Counted from the stretch's first letter, positions 1 to 13,304 are shown. The stretch is DNA of 64,000 nt from Viscum album (GCA_963277665.1 OY728159.1:1017251343-1017315342); one strand, 5' to 3'. Program-made: numbers and translations. The notes: generated by a model not told the origin, from the sequence alone.

Positions 1-772
1 CATGTAATGTCCTGACCCACCGGGCCTACCTGTCCTATGGAAGTCTGAACCAAAACTATCCCAATCTCACCTCCATAGGCTAATGGATGGTGACAATCAC
101 CAAATGGTATAAATAAAATGGGATGCCTTTTCTTAAAGTACTTGTATGTACATACCCAACCATCTCCATAAATAAGTTCAGACTAATAATGATAAAATAC
201 AATAACATCTAGGGTAAAATTAATTCATGTAATTTCCTCTAGGTAATACAAAAGAGTATGATAGCGTAATCTGAATAGTAAAGGAAAAAATACACATGCA
301 ACCAAAAATGATGTCCCAACCAGACAACAACTAGAAATAAAATACTAAGAGCTCCCTACTCGAGATCTCAAATCCCCAACCACCATATATGGTCAAATGC
401 ACCTGGGAATCCCTATACTTCTTTGAAATCTCCACTGACCTATCCATTATTTGATTAAGACATGACTTGTGCAGGCAAATCCCATATAGGTGTAAGTATA
501 TACATACATAGTAGGACACCCCAAAAACTAAAGAGAGAGTAATATAAGACATGGTATAAGTAGTCATCTCATTCTAATGATGGTGTTTCAATCATTATAT
601 GATACAACAACCATAACACAAACATAGACATTCTCAATGATAAGCACAAATTATAAAGAAAACGGATATGAATCTCCATATCCCAACTAAGAACAATGAG
701 TCTACCAACAGTTCTAAAATTCCATCATTGATGCCTGGAATCTCACCTATATGTCCTAAGAAATATTATGGA

Positions 773-1230
773 GGACCCACACTATGGTGCATTAGGGGAG
801 TATCGTCTCCATAGATAGAGGACCCACACCCTAGTGCGACAGGGGAGTACTGTCTCCATGGATATAGGACCCACTCCCTAGAGACATAGGGGACTACTAT
901 CTATATCTTCATAACGAGTATAGAGGACTCGCACTCTAGTGAGATAAGGGAGTACCATCTCTAAGGATGGAGGACCCACACCCTGGTCCCACAGGGGAGT
1001 ATCGTCTCTATATGAATAATGAGTATGGAGGACCCACACCCTGGTGTGATAGAGAAGTATTGTCTCTATGGATAAAGGACCCGTGAAATGATTTCATAGG
1101 GGAGTAATGTCCCTATATTCATAATGAGTATGGAGGAAACACACCCTGATGCGATAGGTGAGTACTGTCTCCATGGATAGAGGATGCACACTCTTGTGCT
1201 ATAGGGGATTACAGCCTCTATCTGGACTCT
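773..1230. repeat. Dimeric minisatellite, about 9 units of 47/58 bp
   Basis: Each unit contains a variant of AGGACCCACACCCTGGTG followed by ATAGGGGAGTAC and a CGTCTCTAT-like end. Short units (about 47 bases, ending near ATGGATAG) partly alternate with longer units (about 58 bases) that carry an extra tail like ATAATGAGTATGG. About nine units are present, giving a higher-order period near 105 bases. The other Ty3-A LTR has about 13 units. Confidence 0.85.
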
Positions 1231-1925
1231 CTGATAACCATGCCTGATCAATGTCATTGTTGAGTGCCTCCTAAAGAATCTTCACACTCATAGAATCCTT
1301 CATTATATCTAAAAATTCACTACGAAGGCCACCATCATGTTCTACACTGAATAAAACTTAGGATAGTCTACTCACGGGCTAAGATCCTAGTTAAAATGAA
1401 TGATATGTGTTAGGTAGAATATTTATAATTAAGTACAAGATATATAAGGGGGTCCACACGGTGTGTGGTCCTGATCCACTACCTGTCCATGTACCTAGAT
1501 GTGTCTGGGTACCGGTCCATACCCATGTAGCCCTTGGTGTTCCCATGTACTCCTAGAGTACACGGCGTGTCTGTACAAAATCTTGATGATTGCACAAGGC
1601 TCATCATTGTTCTATCAGGATAAAACATCAATTAACTAATATGTCATCAAAAATGACAATGAATGGATGAAAATACCACAATGTTGTGATACTCATGAAG
1701 AAACACTCGGGATAGGCTATCCAATTTCCAAAACCGAACACCCATTGAAAAATAACACATTTCACCATAACACATATATACATCGCTTCATCGGTATGAT
1801 CCATGAGTCTAAATTAAACACATGATGTTGGTCTTGAAACATTCACCTCAATATCATGGTCACAATGCTACAAATGGATCATTAATTCGATATTGTATGA
1901 GAAAGGTACATCGAATAATAGTTTC

Positions 1926-2367
1926 TATAATAATAATTATATTAATAATAATAATATTATTATTATTATTGGGAGCTTCATTAACCCGATCCATAGTTGA
2001 ATTAAATATCCATCACTGGTCTTGAATCATCTATATCAGTACCATGATTATGATTTCATAGACAGATCACCTATCCCACATCACATGAAGAAGTTATGAC
2101 TGATTCATTGTTTCCATAACAACAATAATAATAATAATTTTATTATTATTATTACAAAATTTACTTAAATGGGTAAGGGTTTTCATGCCTCCCCTTCATG
2201 TGGTTACACATGAACCCATGCCCCACCTCCCTTCTCTCTCCTCCAACCAAACTCATTATTATTATCAATGGGATTCGTTTCACATGCCTCATGATGCTTA
2301 AATTCAAAAAAATAAAATTTGGTTTCCTTTTATTTATTATTAATATTATTATTATTAAAAAAAATAA
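1926..2367. repeat. Three (AAT)n/(ATT)n inverted microsatellite hairpins
   Basis: At about 1926-1971, 2126-2156 and 2335-2367 a run of AAT/ATA triplets is followed directly by its inverse ATT/TAT run, giving hairpin-capable tracts about 200 bases apart. The same three occur at matching places in the other LTR. Confidence 0.8.
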
Positions 2368-3644
2368 TAACATAACTCCTCAAATATAGAAAATGCATGT
2401 CGTCACCACATGTAAACTGGGAAAATAGGGATCACATATAAATCCATGAACCACCTCCAATCAACTACCATTTTCACCACATCTCGATCATGAACCTGCA
2501 CCCATAGTACCGATCTGGTCCACTCACAAATCACCATCCAGCTCACAAAGCACTAATACTCTATCCAAAGTTAGGTTCCCATCATAATTTCCACACCTAT
2601 ATTGCATCTCCAAAATCTAAATCTGTCTTCATGGCTGCAATTAGTTGTTCTGAATAAAAAATTCATAATGATTGGTATTCATAGATATCATTGAGTTTTT
2701 GTTCAATTGATTATCGATGATGAATTTCAAGAACAGAGGGAGAAAGTCACATAACATGTTGGTGATAATCATTATTGGATGATTTGATATTATCCAATGA
2801 TCGATAGGTTCGGAATCATGGGTGATATAATGAAAAAAAAATAATTTATTTTAATAAATCAAACTAATGAATGGGATCATGTGAAAAGAAGATAGTCACA
2901 GATCAATAAACACATATATGAATCCTTACTCAAAATTTTAATCAAAAAGGATAAAACCACAATTGATGAGTCCTACAATGATTATGGATCAATTATGGGT
3001 GGAAAATGCATCCTCTAGTGATAAAATTAATGATCCCACTTTGTTCAACATCTGTCTCATGATTGTCTTCAATTTTATCATTTGTCGTTCTCTGATCCTA
3101 ATCTGCCAACAAAGAACACAATCCTCCTCATATTAGATCTATCAAGGGTTATGTGGATAACCCTTGAAAAACTGTCATAATAGGGTATTTACAGAGGATT
3201 TTAATTAGTTTATTTAATAAATTAAATAATTATTTATTTATTTATTTTAATTAAACATACCCACTAATGACTTCCTTAATCGTACATTCAACTATAACCA
3301 ACCTTTAGTCGCGCCTAGGGTAAACCCCATATTCCAAACTCAACTGTGGTCTCAAATTTTTTATCCAAGACTCTATTTGGCAGTTATTCCACTTTTTCAA
3401 GAAAACTGAATTCCCTTGATATAAAATATATTTTATATTTTATAAAATTAATTTTGGGCTCACCAGGCCTTGGAATCATGCTTCGTCTTAGAATCTAGAT
3501 TTGAAAATATTTATAGGAAAATTCCTATGACTTACACAGAAAAACTAGAGTCTCTAAATTATTCCCTCATTTAAATATTTCATTCCCAAAAATCACAAAC
3601 TAAACAAAAAGGTGGGTATACTAATCTTGCATTTGGAACTTCTG

Positions 3645-4060
3645 ATCCCTGATGGTGAGGAAGTGTGCCGACTTGGTAAGTTGGTTAACTATCACCCAGA
3701 TTGCATCATGGGATCTCACTATCTATAAAATTCATATCACAAAGTCTATATATATTTCATCACATTTTATCTCTGGGATCTCAAGAGGCTACATAAAACA
3801 TTCCAGAACTTAGTGCTCAGCCTTCACCTACTGACATATGAGACACCAAAAGATGAACTCGACAACACTCAGTCTCATTCTATATCACCAAAACTACCAA
3901 TCAAGATCTTTTAACATCTTCCCTGCATAGGTATGTGCAGAAAAAATTAAAAGTGTGAAACTCCCACATCACCTCCTCTCGTAATGTGACTAGAACCATT
4001 GTTCATCCATATAAAGGGATGGTGTGATTCCCTCCTTTAGAGAATCCATCTGGGGAATCT
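3645..4060 (-). pseudogene. Ty3-A integrase remnant (zinc-binding domain and start of core)
   Basis: Integrase would insert the element cDNA. On the + strand, the block near 3680-3705 (gttaactatcacccagattg) matches the Ty3-G stretch at about 14625-14655 that encodes the first catalytic-Asp region. The block near 3822-3900 (gccttcacctactgac and following) matches Ty3-G 14770-14850, the zinc-binding region, in the same order. The match continues loosely to about 4060. No open frame remains. The second half of the core and the C-terminal domain expected at lower coordinates are absent, consistent with a deletion joining integrase to the LTR. Confidence 0.6.
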
Positions 4061-6740
4061 TTTGAGGATATCTAGTCACATAGTACCATACAGTATATGT
4101 TTCCCTATTGAGTCTCCCTCACACAAAATTGAAGCATAGGATTCAATACTATTGACATAAGATAAAAATCACCCCTCTCCTCTAGCAAGGTCAGCTGTAA
4201 AGAATTCAATTACTTTGTAACCTCACTCGATAATAGCAGACAGGAAACCTCACTGTGAGAATATTTTGCCACGTCCACACCCTAGGTGGACCTAAATATC
4301 ACACCAAATCAACCTATACAAGGTCCACTGTCACTTCCATGTTTGATATGAAATATATTGAGAAGTTTATTTTAAAACCTATAACTAACTAAATGAGAGC
4401 TTCCATATGATTATCACTCCCCAAAGCATGTTTATCACCATCCTCTTGTGTCTCATGTGCTCCAACTCTGACGTAGAGGACATTAGGGTACCATCATAGA
4501 TGACTATCATGAATTGATCTAATAAAGGTTAATTATTCATTCAATAAGTCTTGAAAACATTGTTTGGGCATTCAATATTCCTAAGGGTATCACCAACAAC
4601 TCAAAGAAATCACAATGTCTTTAGGAATCCACACTCGATACATCCACTGATCGAACCTAGAGATGGTGATTACCCATACAAAGGTCAAAATCTAAGATCC
4701 ACTTTTCCTCCATCCACTGGGAAAAGAGGTCATCGATTATTAGGAGTGTATATTCCTCATAGATAACCACCTATCTCAGGTGACACCAATCCACACCCGA
4801 CCTAAATCTCTCATCCACCCCTAGGTGAACAACACAGGGATGCCTAGGAAAATACATTGGTTCTTACGAATCCCACTCTCTACAAACTCCTCAAACCACA
4901 CCTCTATATCTGATAGCTACACGATGTCATCTAGTATTCTAGCATAGATATTGTGTTATCCCTGGTGAAATTCCATGAAGAAAAGAAACTCTCAATGGTG
5001 AGGTAAACTTTGAACGTGCTCAAGATGGATGCCCTCATACTCCTCCATCATCACAGGATAATGAAAGATCATGTAATAAACTACTCCAAGGTAATAGTAA
5101 CCAATATGATAAGAAAGTGTTTTTAACCTTCTTTGAATTTGATCACCCTTCCCAGCACAAGGTATCACTTCTTATCAAAGGAGGAAGAAACTATCCTATA
5201 AACTGAAATCACTACCACACTCACTAGTATTTCATTTAATCATGGATGGTATATAACTATTACATGCTGAGTAATACATCATAGGGTCCCACTAACACTA
5301 TAGAAGGATTTATTGTAAGGCTCTCTCTCTTTTTAGATTCAGGTCACACCATCGATAGAAATGTGTGATTATTGATCCTCTATGTGGGAATATCCAGTAC
5401 AATGTTCAAGAAAAAAGGGACCCATTGGTATTGCTAGGTCTCAAACAAGGGATACATCCATGGAAATAGGGCTTAAAACTTTAAGTTATAACTGTAGTTG
5501 GAGCAGTGGAGACACATGTTATACTTCGAACCACAATCAAATCCATTGTTCCATAATATTCTACTGAATGAAGTTATTCATTACCTTTCCCACCTTCTCA
5601 CTAAAACTAAGGATCTCTTTAGTGCCTTAGTACATCAAAACAACCTAGAACATTCAAGTTGAAGGAACTCATCTACCACACCTCAATGAAATTCACATTG
5701 TGAGTTAGTGACTCTCCCTCATGGTTTTGAATCTCATTTTAAGAATGAATATCAGTGAGGGAAGTGTCCCTATTTCTTTCATGTCTAAATCCACATCTAA
5801 CTTCACCAATATAGGGCTCTACCAACACCAATAGTCACACTAGAGAAGTCTCACTACAATTACCACCATTAGTAGGGGTCTTATCCAAGAGGTACATTAT
5901 CAACATAGGCTTGAGGAAATCCTATACCACTTGATAATGTGGTATATCTCACCACAAAGATTGGGAAATCTCAATCTCTGAAACTCGCGAAGCACACTCA
6001 AAATAGGTGTGCCATTTTTCAGTACCTATGGATCCAATAGCTACTTTAAGGAGAATAATGGTCACCAATGCAACTATCTTATCAATCAGGATCCACAAAA
6101 GTTGAAAAACCTAGTCCAGTTCCTTGAGTCAAACCTCCACTTCCTTAGGGTTTGTCTCATCGCGGAACATCAGTGGTCACCATTACTAGAAATAACATAA
6201 CACGCTAAGATGGCATGTACCACCATCTTGTCCAGTTAGAGATATTGATTTCCCAACACATGGAAGATCATCTGAGATCCATAGAATGATCCATGCACTA
6301 CTCAACAAGCAGTATCACTACTCAATTCCTACTTGGAGAAAACATCTCATGGGTGGGTCTCTAAACTGAGACCTCAATGCTCAAATGGTCATCATCATGA
6401 CACTATCTTGAAATCCTAATTAGCTATCATTATTGAAGAATCTTGAAAGTTATCAATATGTACCACATTCAAAGAGAATATATAGGGAGTTTAATCAAGA
6501 AGGACATTCAGAAGACTCAATCCTATATGATGCATATACCAATTTCCCTGCAACTAATGTCTCAGTGAGTCGAGTTGAAAAGCAGGTAGTCAAAGTACTA
6601 GTGTGTGGATACATAAACCATCAAACCAAAACTGGGTTCCCTGCCCTAAAAGGCACACTCGAGACATCGTGACAATGTTTCATTATCTTCACAACCAAAC
6701 CTTGTCAATGAAAAAACTCTAAATAATGACCCAAGGTCGA
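4061..6740 (-). other. Rest of Ty3-A internal domain, decayed
   Basis: By position this should hold RNase H, reverse transcriptase, protease and gag on the minus strand, and it is too short for all of them. No frame longer than about 80 codons looks real. I could not locate the catalytic DD motif of reverse transcriptase, the protease motif or a gag zinc knuckle. The assignment rests only on its place between the integrase remnant and the primer-binding-like site. Confidence 0.45.
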
Positions 6741-6744
6741 ACTA

Positions 6745-6757
6745 CCGTTGATACCAA
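6745..6757 (-). other. Ty3-A primer-binding site candidate
   Basis: The minus strand reads TTGGTATCAACGG, close to the TGGTATCAGAGC type of site complementary to the initiator Met tRNA 3' end. It sits two bases from the LTR, which starts with TATCACAACCCGACC at 6760 (TG decayed to TA). It fixes the element's orientation. Confidence 0.65.
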
Positions 6758-7519
6758 TCTATCACAACCCGACCCACCAAGGCCCACCTGGATAGAGGAA
6801 GGATGATTCACAACTAACCCAAGCCCACATCCTTGGAAAGGGGGCTGGAGAAAATCACTAAAATGAATAACTAAAATGGGAGGTCTTTCTCTAAAGTACT
6901 TGTATGCACACACCCAACTATATTCACGCAGAAGTGTAGAGTAATAATGACAAAAGATAGTAACATCTAGAGTAAAAGTCATGCATGTAACAACCTATAG
7001 GGAATAAAAAAGAGTATATTAGTGTGATCTAAAAAGTAAAGGTAAAAATAAACGTCCAACTATAAAATATGTCCCAACAAGATAATAACTAGAAAAAAAA
7101 TATTGAGAGTTCCCAACTCCAAATCTCCAAGCCCCAACCACCATACGTGGTTAAATGAACTCTGGTATCCCTATGATACTCTAAAATCATAGTCGACCAA
7201 TCCACCATCTTTATAATGAACAATACATGTGGAAAAATCCCATGCAAGAGATAATATATACATACCTAGTAAGATGTCCCTAAAACTAAAGAGGGAGTGA
7301 TAAATGACATGATATAAGTAGTAAACTCATCACAATGAAATTATTTCAATCTGTATATGAGACAACAACCATAAAAAACCCCCTATATGATCAACATGAA
7401 TCCCAAATGAGAAAGAAAGGGAATCTCTATGTCCATAGCCCAGCTAAGAAAAATGAGTCTTCTAACAGTTCCAAGAGTCCATCATTGATGCACAACATCT
7501 CATGTATCTATCTGAAGAA

Positions 7520-8205
7520 GTTGTATGGAAGACCTGCACCCAGGTGTGATAGGGGAGTACCATCTCCATGGATAGAGGACTCGTACCCTAGTTCCATAGG
7601 GGAGTACATTCTCTATCTACACAATGATTATATAGGACCCATGCCCTGGTGCAACAGGGGAGTACCATCCTCATAGAAAAATAATTGATTCCCTGGTGTC
7701 ATAGGGGAGTACCATCTCTATCTACACAACATGTATGGAGGACTAATGCCCTGGTGCAATAAGGGGGTACTATATCCATGGAGAGAGGACCTGATCCCTG
7801 GTGAAATAGGGGATTACTGTCTCTATCTGCACAATAAGTATATAGGAATCATTTCATGGTGCCATAGTGGTGTACCGTCTCTATCTACACAATGATTATG
7901 AAGGTTTCGTGCCCTGATGTGATAGGTAAGTACCATATCTATGGATAGAGTACATGCAAACTAGTTCCACCAGGAAGTATCATCTCTATCTATATAACAT
8001 GTATAGAGGACCCACACCTAGGTGCGACAGGGGAGTATAGTCTCCATGGATAGAGGAATCACACCCTAGTGCCACATGCGAGTACCATCTCTATCAACAC
8101 AACAAGTATGGAGGACCCACACCCTAGTGTGATAGGGGAGTATAGTCTCTATTCATAGAGGACCCATGCCCTGGTGCCATAGGGGAGTGCTTCCTTTATC
8201 TAGAC
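7520..8205. repeat. Dimeric minisatellite, about 13 units of 47/58 bp
   Basis: Same unit as the array at 773-1230 (AGGACCC..., ATAGGGGAGTACC..., CTCTAT...), again mixing short units with units carrying an ACACAATGATTAT-like tail. Roughly four more units than the partner LTR. Confidence 0.85.
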
Positions 8206-8901
8206 TCTATGATGATCCTATCTGATCACTGCCATCATTGAGCACCACCTAAATAAGCTTCACACTTGGAACATCTTACGTCATATATCAAAATCCACTA
8301 TGAAGGCCTCCATTAAATTCTACATGAAAAAAACACTCAAGATAGGAAACTCGCAATCCAAAATCAGAGTCCAAACAATCGAGATATGAGAGATATAAGA
8401 TTCATAAGGAATTACATAGTGTTTAAGGGGGCCCACACAGAATGTGCTCACACTCCTCTTCCTGATTATGTACCTGGCTATGCCTGAGTACCATCTTTTT
8501 CCTGTATAGCCCTGGGAATTCCCGTGTACTCCCAGAGTACATGGAATGTCTGTCCAAAATCATAATGATTGAACGAGCCTCATCCTCATTCTGTAGGGAT
8601 AAAATGTAAATTTAGTGATATTTTATCAAAAACAACCATGGATATCTGAACGGATCACTCCATTATGGTCCTCATGAAAAATCACATAGGATAGGCTATT
8701 CACTTTCCCATATCTAACACCCTGTGAAAAAAAACAAATCTTTTTGTAACACATACGTATGTCACTTCATGGTCCTGATCCATAGTTCAAATTAACCACT
8801 AGATATTAGTCTTGAAATGTCCACATCAATATCAGGGTTTTAATGCCACATATGTCTCATCAATCTAACACCGCATGAGGAAGGTACATTGAATAGTATA
8901 T

Positions 8902-9407
8902 TCCATAATAATAATAATATTAATAATATTATTATTATTTTTATTATTGATAACTTCATAGACCCAATCCATGAGTCTGAATTAAACATCCATCACCAGT
9001 CTTGAATTTTTCATCTCTTTACCATGATTATAATGCCGCACACGGATCGCCAGTCCAATGTGACATAAAAAAGTTATGTCTGAATCATTATTTCTACAAC
9101 AAAAATAATAATAATAACTTATTATTATTATTATTATTATTATAAAATTTAATTAAATGGGTAATGGGGTTCACACCTCTTCATGAAGTTATAAATGAAC
9201 CCACACCCCACCTCCCTTATCTCTCCTCCAACCAAACTCATTATTATTATCAATACTAGTAATGATAATAAACATAACTCTCCTCCCCCCACCCCCTCTC
9301 TCATATCAAGCACACTGGGGGGGTTTATGTGCCTCATGATGCTTCAAGATAAAATAATAATAATTTTTTTGTTTCATTATTATTATTATTATTATTAAAA
9401 ATAATAA
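8902..9407. repeat. Three (AAT)n/(ATT)n inverted microsatellite hairpins
   Basis: At about 8904-8945, 9105-9153 and 9353-9407, AAT/ATA runs are followed by inverse ATT/TAT runs. They correspond one to one with the three tracts at 1926-2367. Confidence 0.8.
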
Positions 9408-10645
9408 TAACAACATAACTCCCTGAATATAGAAACTTTACGTCATCACCGCGCATCAACTAGGAAAATGGGACTCATTAATCCGATCTCAAATCACCTC
9501 TAGTCAACAGCTGTTTTTTCCATTCCTAGATCGAAAAATCACAACCACGATACTAATTTGGTCTATTAACAAATCACGATACCACTCTCAAACCACCAAT
9601 ACCCGATCAAAAGTTAGGTTCCCATCATTATCACCACACCTCTACCGTGACTCCAAAATATGAATCCAAACTTGTGATTTTGACCCACTATTCCAAATAA
9701 TGAATGTACAATGATTGGTATTCCTGGATATCATTGAATTACTGGTTAATTGATTACTAGTTATTAACCCCTAGAATGGAGTGAGAAATGCACATAACAC
9801 AAAGGTGATAATCATCATTGGTCGATGTGATCCTAGCCAATGATCGATGGGTGAATAATCATGGGTGATGGCATGGAATAAAAAAATAAATAATTGATTT
9901 AAACAAATCAAATTATTGAATGAGATCATGGGAAAGGTATATAATAATAGATCAATAAAATAAGATATGAATCCATGCTTAAACATTTAATAAAATGTAA
10001 AAAACCACAATTTATGAGTCCTACCTTGATTATGGATCAATTCTTGGTAAAGAATGCATCTGCTAGAAATAAAGGTGATGATCCAACTACGTTAATCATT
10101 CATCTCAGGATTATCCTCGATCCTATCATACATCATTATCGAATCTCAATTTTCTAATAAAGAACACTATACTCCTCCTATTAGATCTAGAAAGGGTTAT
10201 GCGGCTGACCCTTAGAAAACCATCATAAGAGGGTATTTATGGAGGATTTTAATTAGGTCATTTAATAAAACAAGTAAATAATTGTTTATTTATTTTAATT
10301 AAATGTACCTTCCAATGGATGCCTTAACCGAACATCCATAATTGACCAAACTTCAGTCACTCCTTGGGTAAACCCCACATTCTAGACTCAATTGTGGTCT
10401 TAGATTTTTTATCTGAGACTCCATTTGGGATTTATTCCAATTTTTTAGGAAAACTATGTGTGCGTGGAAAAAAATATATTTAATATTTTTGTAAAATTAT
10501 TTCTAGGATCATCAGGCCTCGGAATCACGTGTCTTCTCAATGTATGGATCTGAAAATATTCCAAGAAATATTAAAAAGTCTTACATGGAAAAAACTAGAG
10601 TTTCTAAACCCCATGAGTGAAACTCCCAACATTTTCTAATCAATT

Positions 10646-11337
10646 CCCTAGAACAACAATCCTAGGCAGTAGCAGAACACCCCATGAATGAACCCCCCCC
10701 CCCCCAATAGTAAAAAGGGATGATGTCCTTAAGCTATAAATTCCACCTAAGTACCCATGGCTTCCCAGGTTTTGTATTTCTCTAATCAATTTTAAAAGGG
10801 ATCTTTCACAATAAATTTCAAACAACCATTTTATTTTATCAAACCTTCTTTGAAAACCCATTTCTCAATACTTTGAAAACACCTATTTTCCATTACCAAA
10901 ACCATGGGAAAACCCATATTTATTGAAAATACATTTACACACACAAAATAAACATGTTAATTTGATAATAAAAAAATTATAAAATAAGAGAAATCATGGT
11001 TCATTTAACAAAGTCTCAAGATGAAACCACTTACCTCAAACTCTGGTCACACACACCCGCAATGGGATCTAAAAACACTAGGAGGAATGTAAATATAAAA
11101 ATGAGGGTCCTATAATTGATTCTTGTACCTTAGATCCACATTCTATAAAAAAATGGTTAGTAAAGAGGTTATATCACCACATGCCTCAAGAACCACACAT
11201 ATTGCACCATAACCAGAAAATAGAAGAAACTCTGGAATAGGTTCACATAATATATCTATAAAAATCACATGGAAAATAATATGGGATCAATATATTATAT
11301 AAACATAGTGAAACACCACTTTCATGAATATAGAATC
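10646..11337 (-). repeat. Ty3-B 3' LTR, first fragment
   Basis: Matches 41703-42430 of the Ty3-B 5' LTR, sharing for example CCACCTAAGTACCCA, AAATTTCAAA and ATCACCACAT. It includes a 13-base C run at 10693-10705 where the other LTR has only five C. It is interrupted by Ty3-G at 11338. Confidence 0.78.
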
Positions 11338-11342
11338 CATGG
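11338..11342. repeat. Target-site duplication CATGG, left copy
   Basis: CATGG directly precedes the TG of the Ty3-G LTR and recurs exactly at 21265-21269 after its other end. Confidence 0.93.
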
Positions 11343-12310
11343 TGTAACATCCCTGACCCAGAAGCCACTTACTGGTGCTCCGAGCCGGGTGGTTACATGA
11401 CCTTAAGCGTGCCTCCCCGTACGCCAAAGGCTGCCAACTAGCAACGGGGGTCTATGTAGTCAAGTGGGGAGACTATACCCCCTTATCATAGTAATCCACA
11501 ACTTAAACAACCAATAGCAGAAACAATAATCGATAACAAGAAATAGTATAATAACCAATTCCAAATAACAAGAAACATGCCAGGTCATACTACAAGTGAA
11601 AGAGTGAAAAAAGGCGCCAAAATAAAGATAACATCCAAAATCCCCAAAATGGTCCCGACTCTATGTCCGGATCCTCCACCAAGTGCTACCCATGTCCAAT
11701 TATCTATCTAGCAAGGACCCTTGCCCTTGTCCTAGCCTGCAAACAAAAAGTCTGCTCGGGTACCCAATGGAGGCCCGAGCAGGGTGTGAGTACAACTTAG
11801 TAGGCCACCACCAACGGTGTCTACAAAGTATCCAGTATAAACAGGAAGTGCGTGAAAAAGGAAAATGAATGATAAATTCCAAGTAATTATTTGAGGTTCT
11901 ATTAACTAGTTCAAAGCCAAGCCATTTCCACACTCATTACCATCCATTTCACACTAATCAACATCACTTACCATTTCATCACACTTCCATGGGTTAATCA
12001 CATTCATCATGTTACATGGGTCTAAGTCCAAAAATCATATGCAAATGGGTAAACACATCGTTATCCTATATCACTAGGATTAACTCCCTCATAGCAACCA
12101 TAGCTCACCTCGAAGCCTTAGTCCGGGTGGATAACCATACCCTCACCTCGAAGAATCAGTCCGGGTGGATGAAACCGTTAGGAGAATAGAGCATCAGTCC
12201 TCATTCCTAACTCTTGCATTTAGGGTGGAGTTCGGAGCCTCAGTCCTCACTCGACCCATGGGCGTAGATCCTCAAGTCATACCCCACACTACCAATCCAT
12301 GTGCACATGC

Positions 12311-12322
12311 TTATATATATAT
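12311..12322 (-). promoter_or_regulatory. Ty3-G 3' LTR TATA-like element
   Basis: The minus strand reads CATATATATATAAGC. The same element is at 19905-19917 in the partner LTR and a plus-strand equivalent is in the opposite solo LTR (22152-22167), so it is a plausible LTR promoter core. The transcription start is not known. Confidence 0.5.
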
Positions 12323-13304
12323 GTAATCATCAACCTTACAATCATTTCTCGTCAGCAAAAATCGTTCACAACAACCCACATGGGAAACCACATCATGCCT
12401 TAACCCATTAACACATTACCATTTCACTTCATTTAACCATTCACCCAATTCCCATGTGTTATGATTATCTCACTAAGCATTCAATACCTGACCCATAATC
12501 CACCCCATTATGGTCTTTGAATCAGTTTAGACATTAACTCATTTAACCCGTTTATCATTCCCATGAATCAACCATTCACCCCATTCCAACAACCCCTTGG
12601 GTTGTTACCAAGTCTTGGTGCATCACCTAAATTCTTGTCCAAGTTCAACCAAACATGCCAACATGTTCATCAAAGCTCAACAATTCATTACAACAAGGTC
12701 ACTTGTTCAATAACAATCCCCAAACCCAGGACAAACCGGCAGATCCCATAGATGGCCCTAAATTAAGTCAAGTCATGCCCAACACATCCCACAGAGATCA
12801 TGAGGGTTCCCATTATTTCATTTTAACCACCATTATTACCAATCATGCCAAGGCCATCAAAACATAATCAAGGGAAAACAAGAACACAAGTAAACATGCA
12901 CAAAACCCTAATTAACCATGGGATATAACTTGTAGACCACCTACCTCGAATCCACGATCAAACGCACTCTCAATTGAGTCCTTAGACCTCAATACAACTG
13001 ACCCTTGGAGCTTTAACTGAAAACTCACCCAAAAGATAGGGTTTTAGAGCTTCGGAATGAGAGGGAGAGGAGATGCAAATCATAAACCGAAAAGAGAACC
13101 AAGGATGAGGTTAGCCTTACCCGGAGCTTCGATCCACAACCAATAGCGCTCTAAACAGACAATAATTGAAGGAGTTTGATCTCTTGGAGTCCTTAGGAGG
13201 CTTGGTCCGCACCTAGGATGAAGATGGAGGAAAAGGAGGAAAATCCCGATTTGGGGTTATAAAGCCCAGAGTGGAAATTTTGTAAATTTTCCAGCATTAA
13301 GTGG

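Larger units (their letters stand above)
3..3565 (-). repeat. Ty3-A 3' LTR (low-coordinate copy)
   Basis: Aligned by eye to 6760-10608 over its whole length, from the TG start at base 3 to a shared ACTAGAGT(C/T)TCTAAA block near 3545-3561. Beyond that the copies part: this one runs within about 90 bases into integrase, so its end appears deleted. It contains the minisatellite (about 773-1230), three AT-rich trinucleotide hairpins (1926-2367) and a non-coding stretch 2400-3560. In the element's orientation this is the 3' LTR. Confidence 0.72.
3..10640 (-). mobile_element. Ty3-A: old Ty3/gypsy LTR retrotransposon with very long LTRs
   Basis: Two long direct repeats (3 to about 3565, and 6760 to about 10608-10640) flank roughly 3.2 kb of internal DNA. 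They share order and sequence throughout, including a minisatellite and three (AAT)n/(ATT)n tracts. The orientation is minus: a primer-binding-like site abuts the low end of the right repeat (6745-6757), and an integrase remnant abuts the left repeat (3645-4060). The left repeat starts TGTAATGTCCTGACCCACC at base 3, so the window opens two bases outside the element. The right boundary is uncertain, because the DNA changes to Ty3-B LTR sequence between 10610 and 10650. Most of the integrase core, its C-terminus and probably the end of the left LTR are deleted. I could not find reverse transcriptase motifs by eye. I prefer Ty3-A being nested in the Ty3-B LTR; an LTR shared by two tandem elements is an alternative. 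Confidence 0.72.
6760..10640 (-). repeat. Ty3-A 5' LTR (high-coordinate copy)
   Basis: Homologous to 3-3565 from its start through a 13-unit minisatellite (7520-8205), three trinucleotide hairpins (8902-9407) and the ACTAGAGTTTCTAAA block near 10595. It is highly diverged from its partner, with many indels, so the insertion is old. The last clear match is near 10608; from about 10646 the sequence matches the Ty3-B 5' LTR (from 41703). The exact end lies between. Confidence 0.7.

Noticed and set aside
773..1230. CRISPR array.
   Set aside because: Contiguous diverged units without unique spacers, inside a retrotransposon LTR; a minisatellite.
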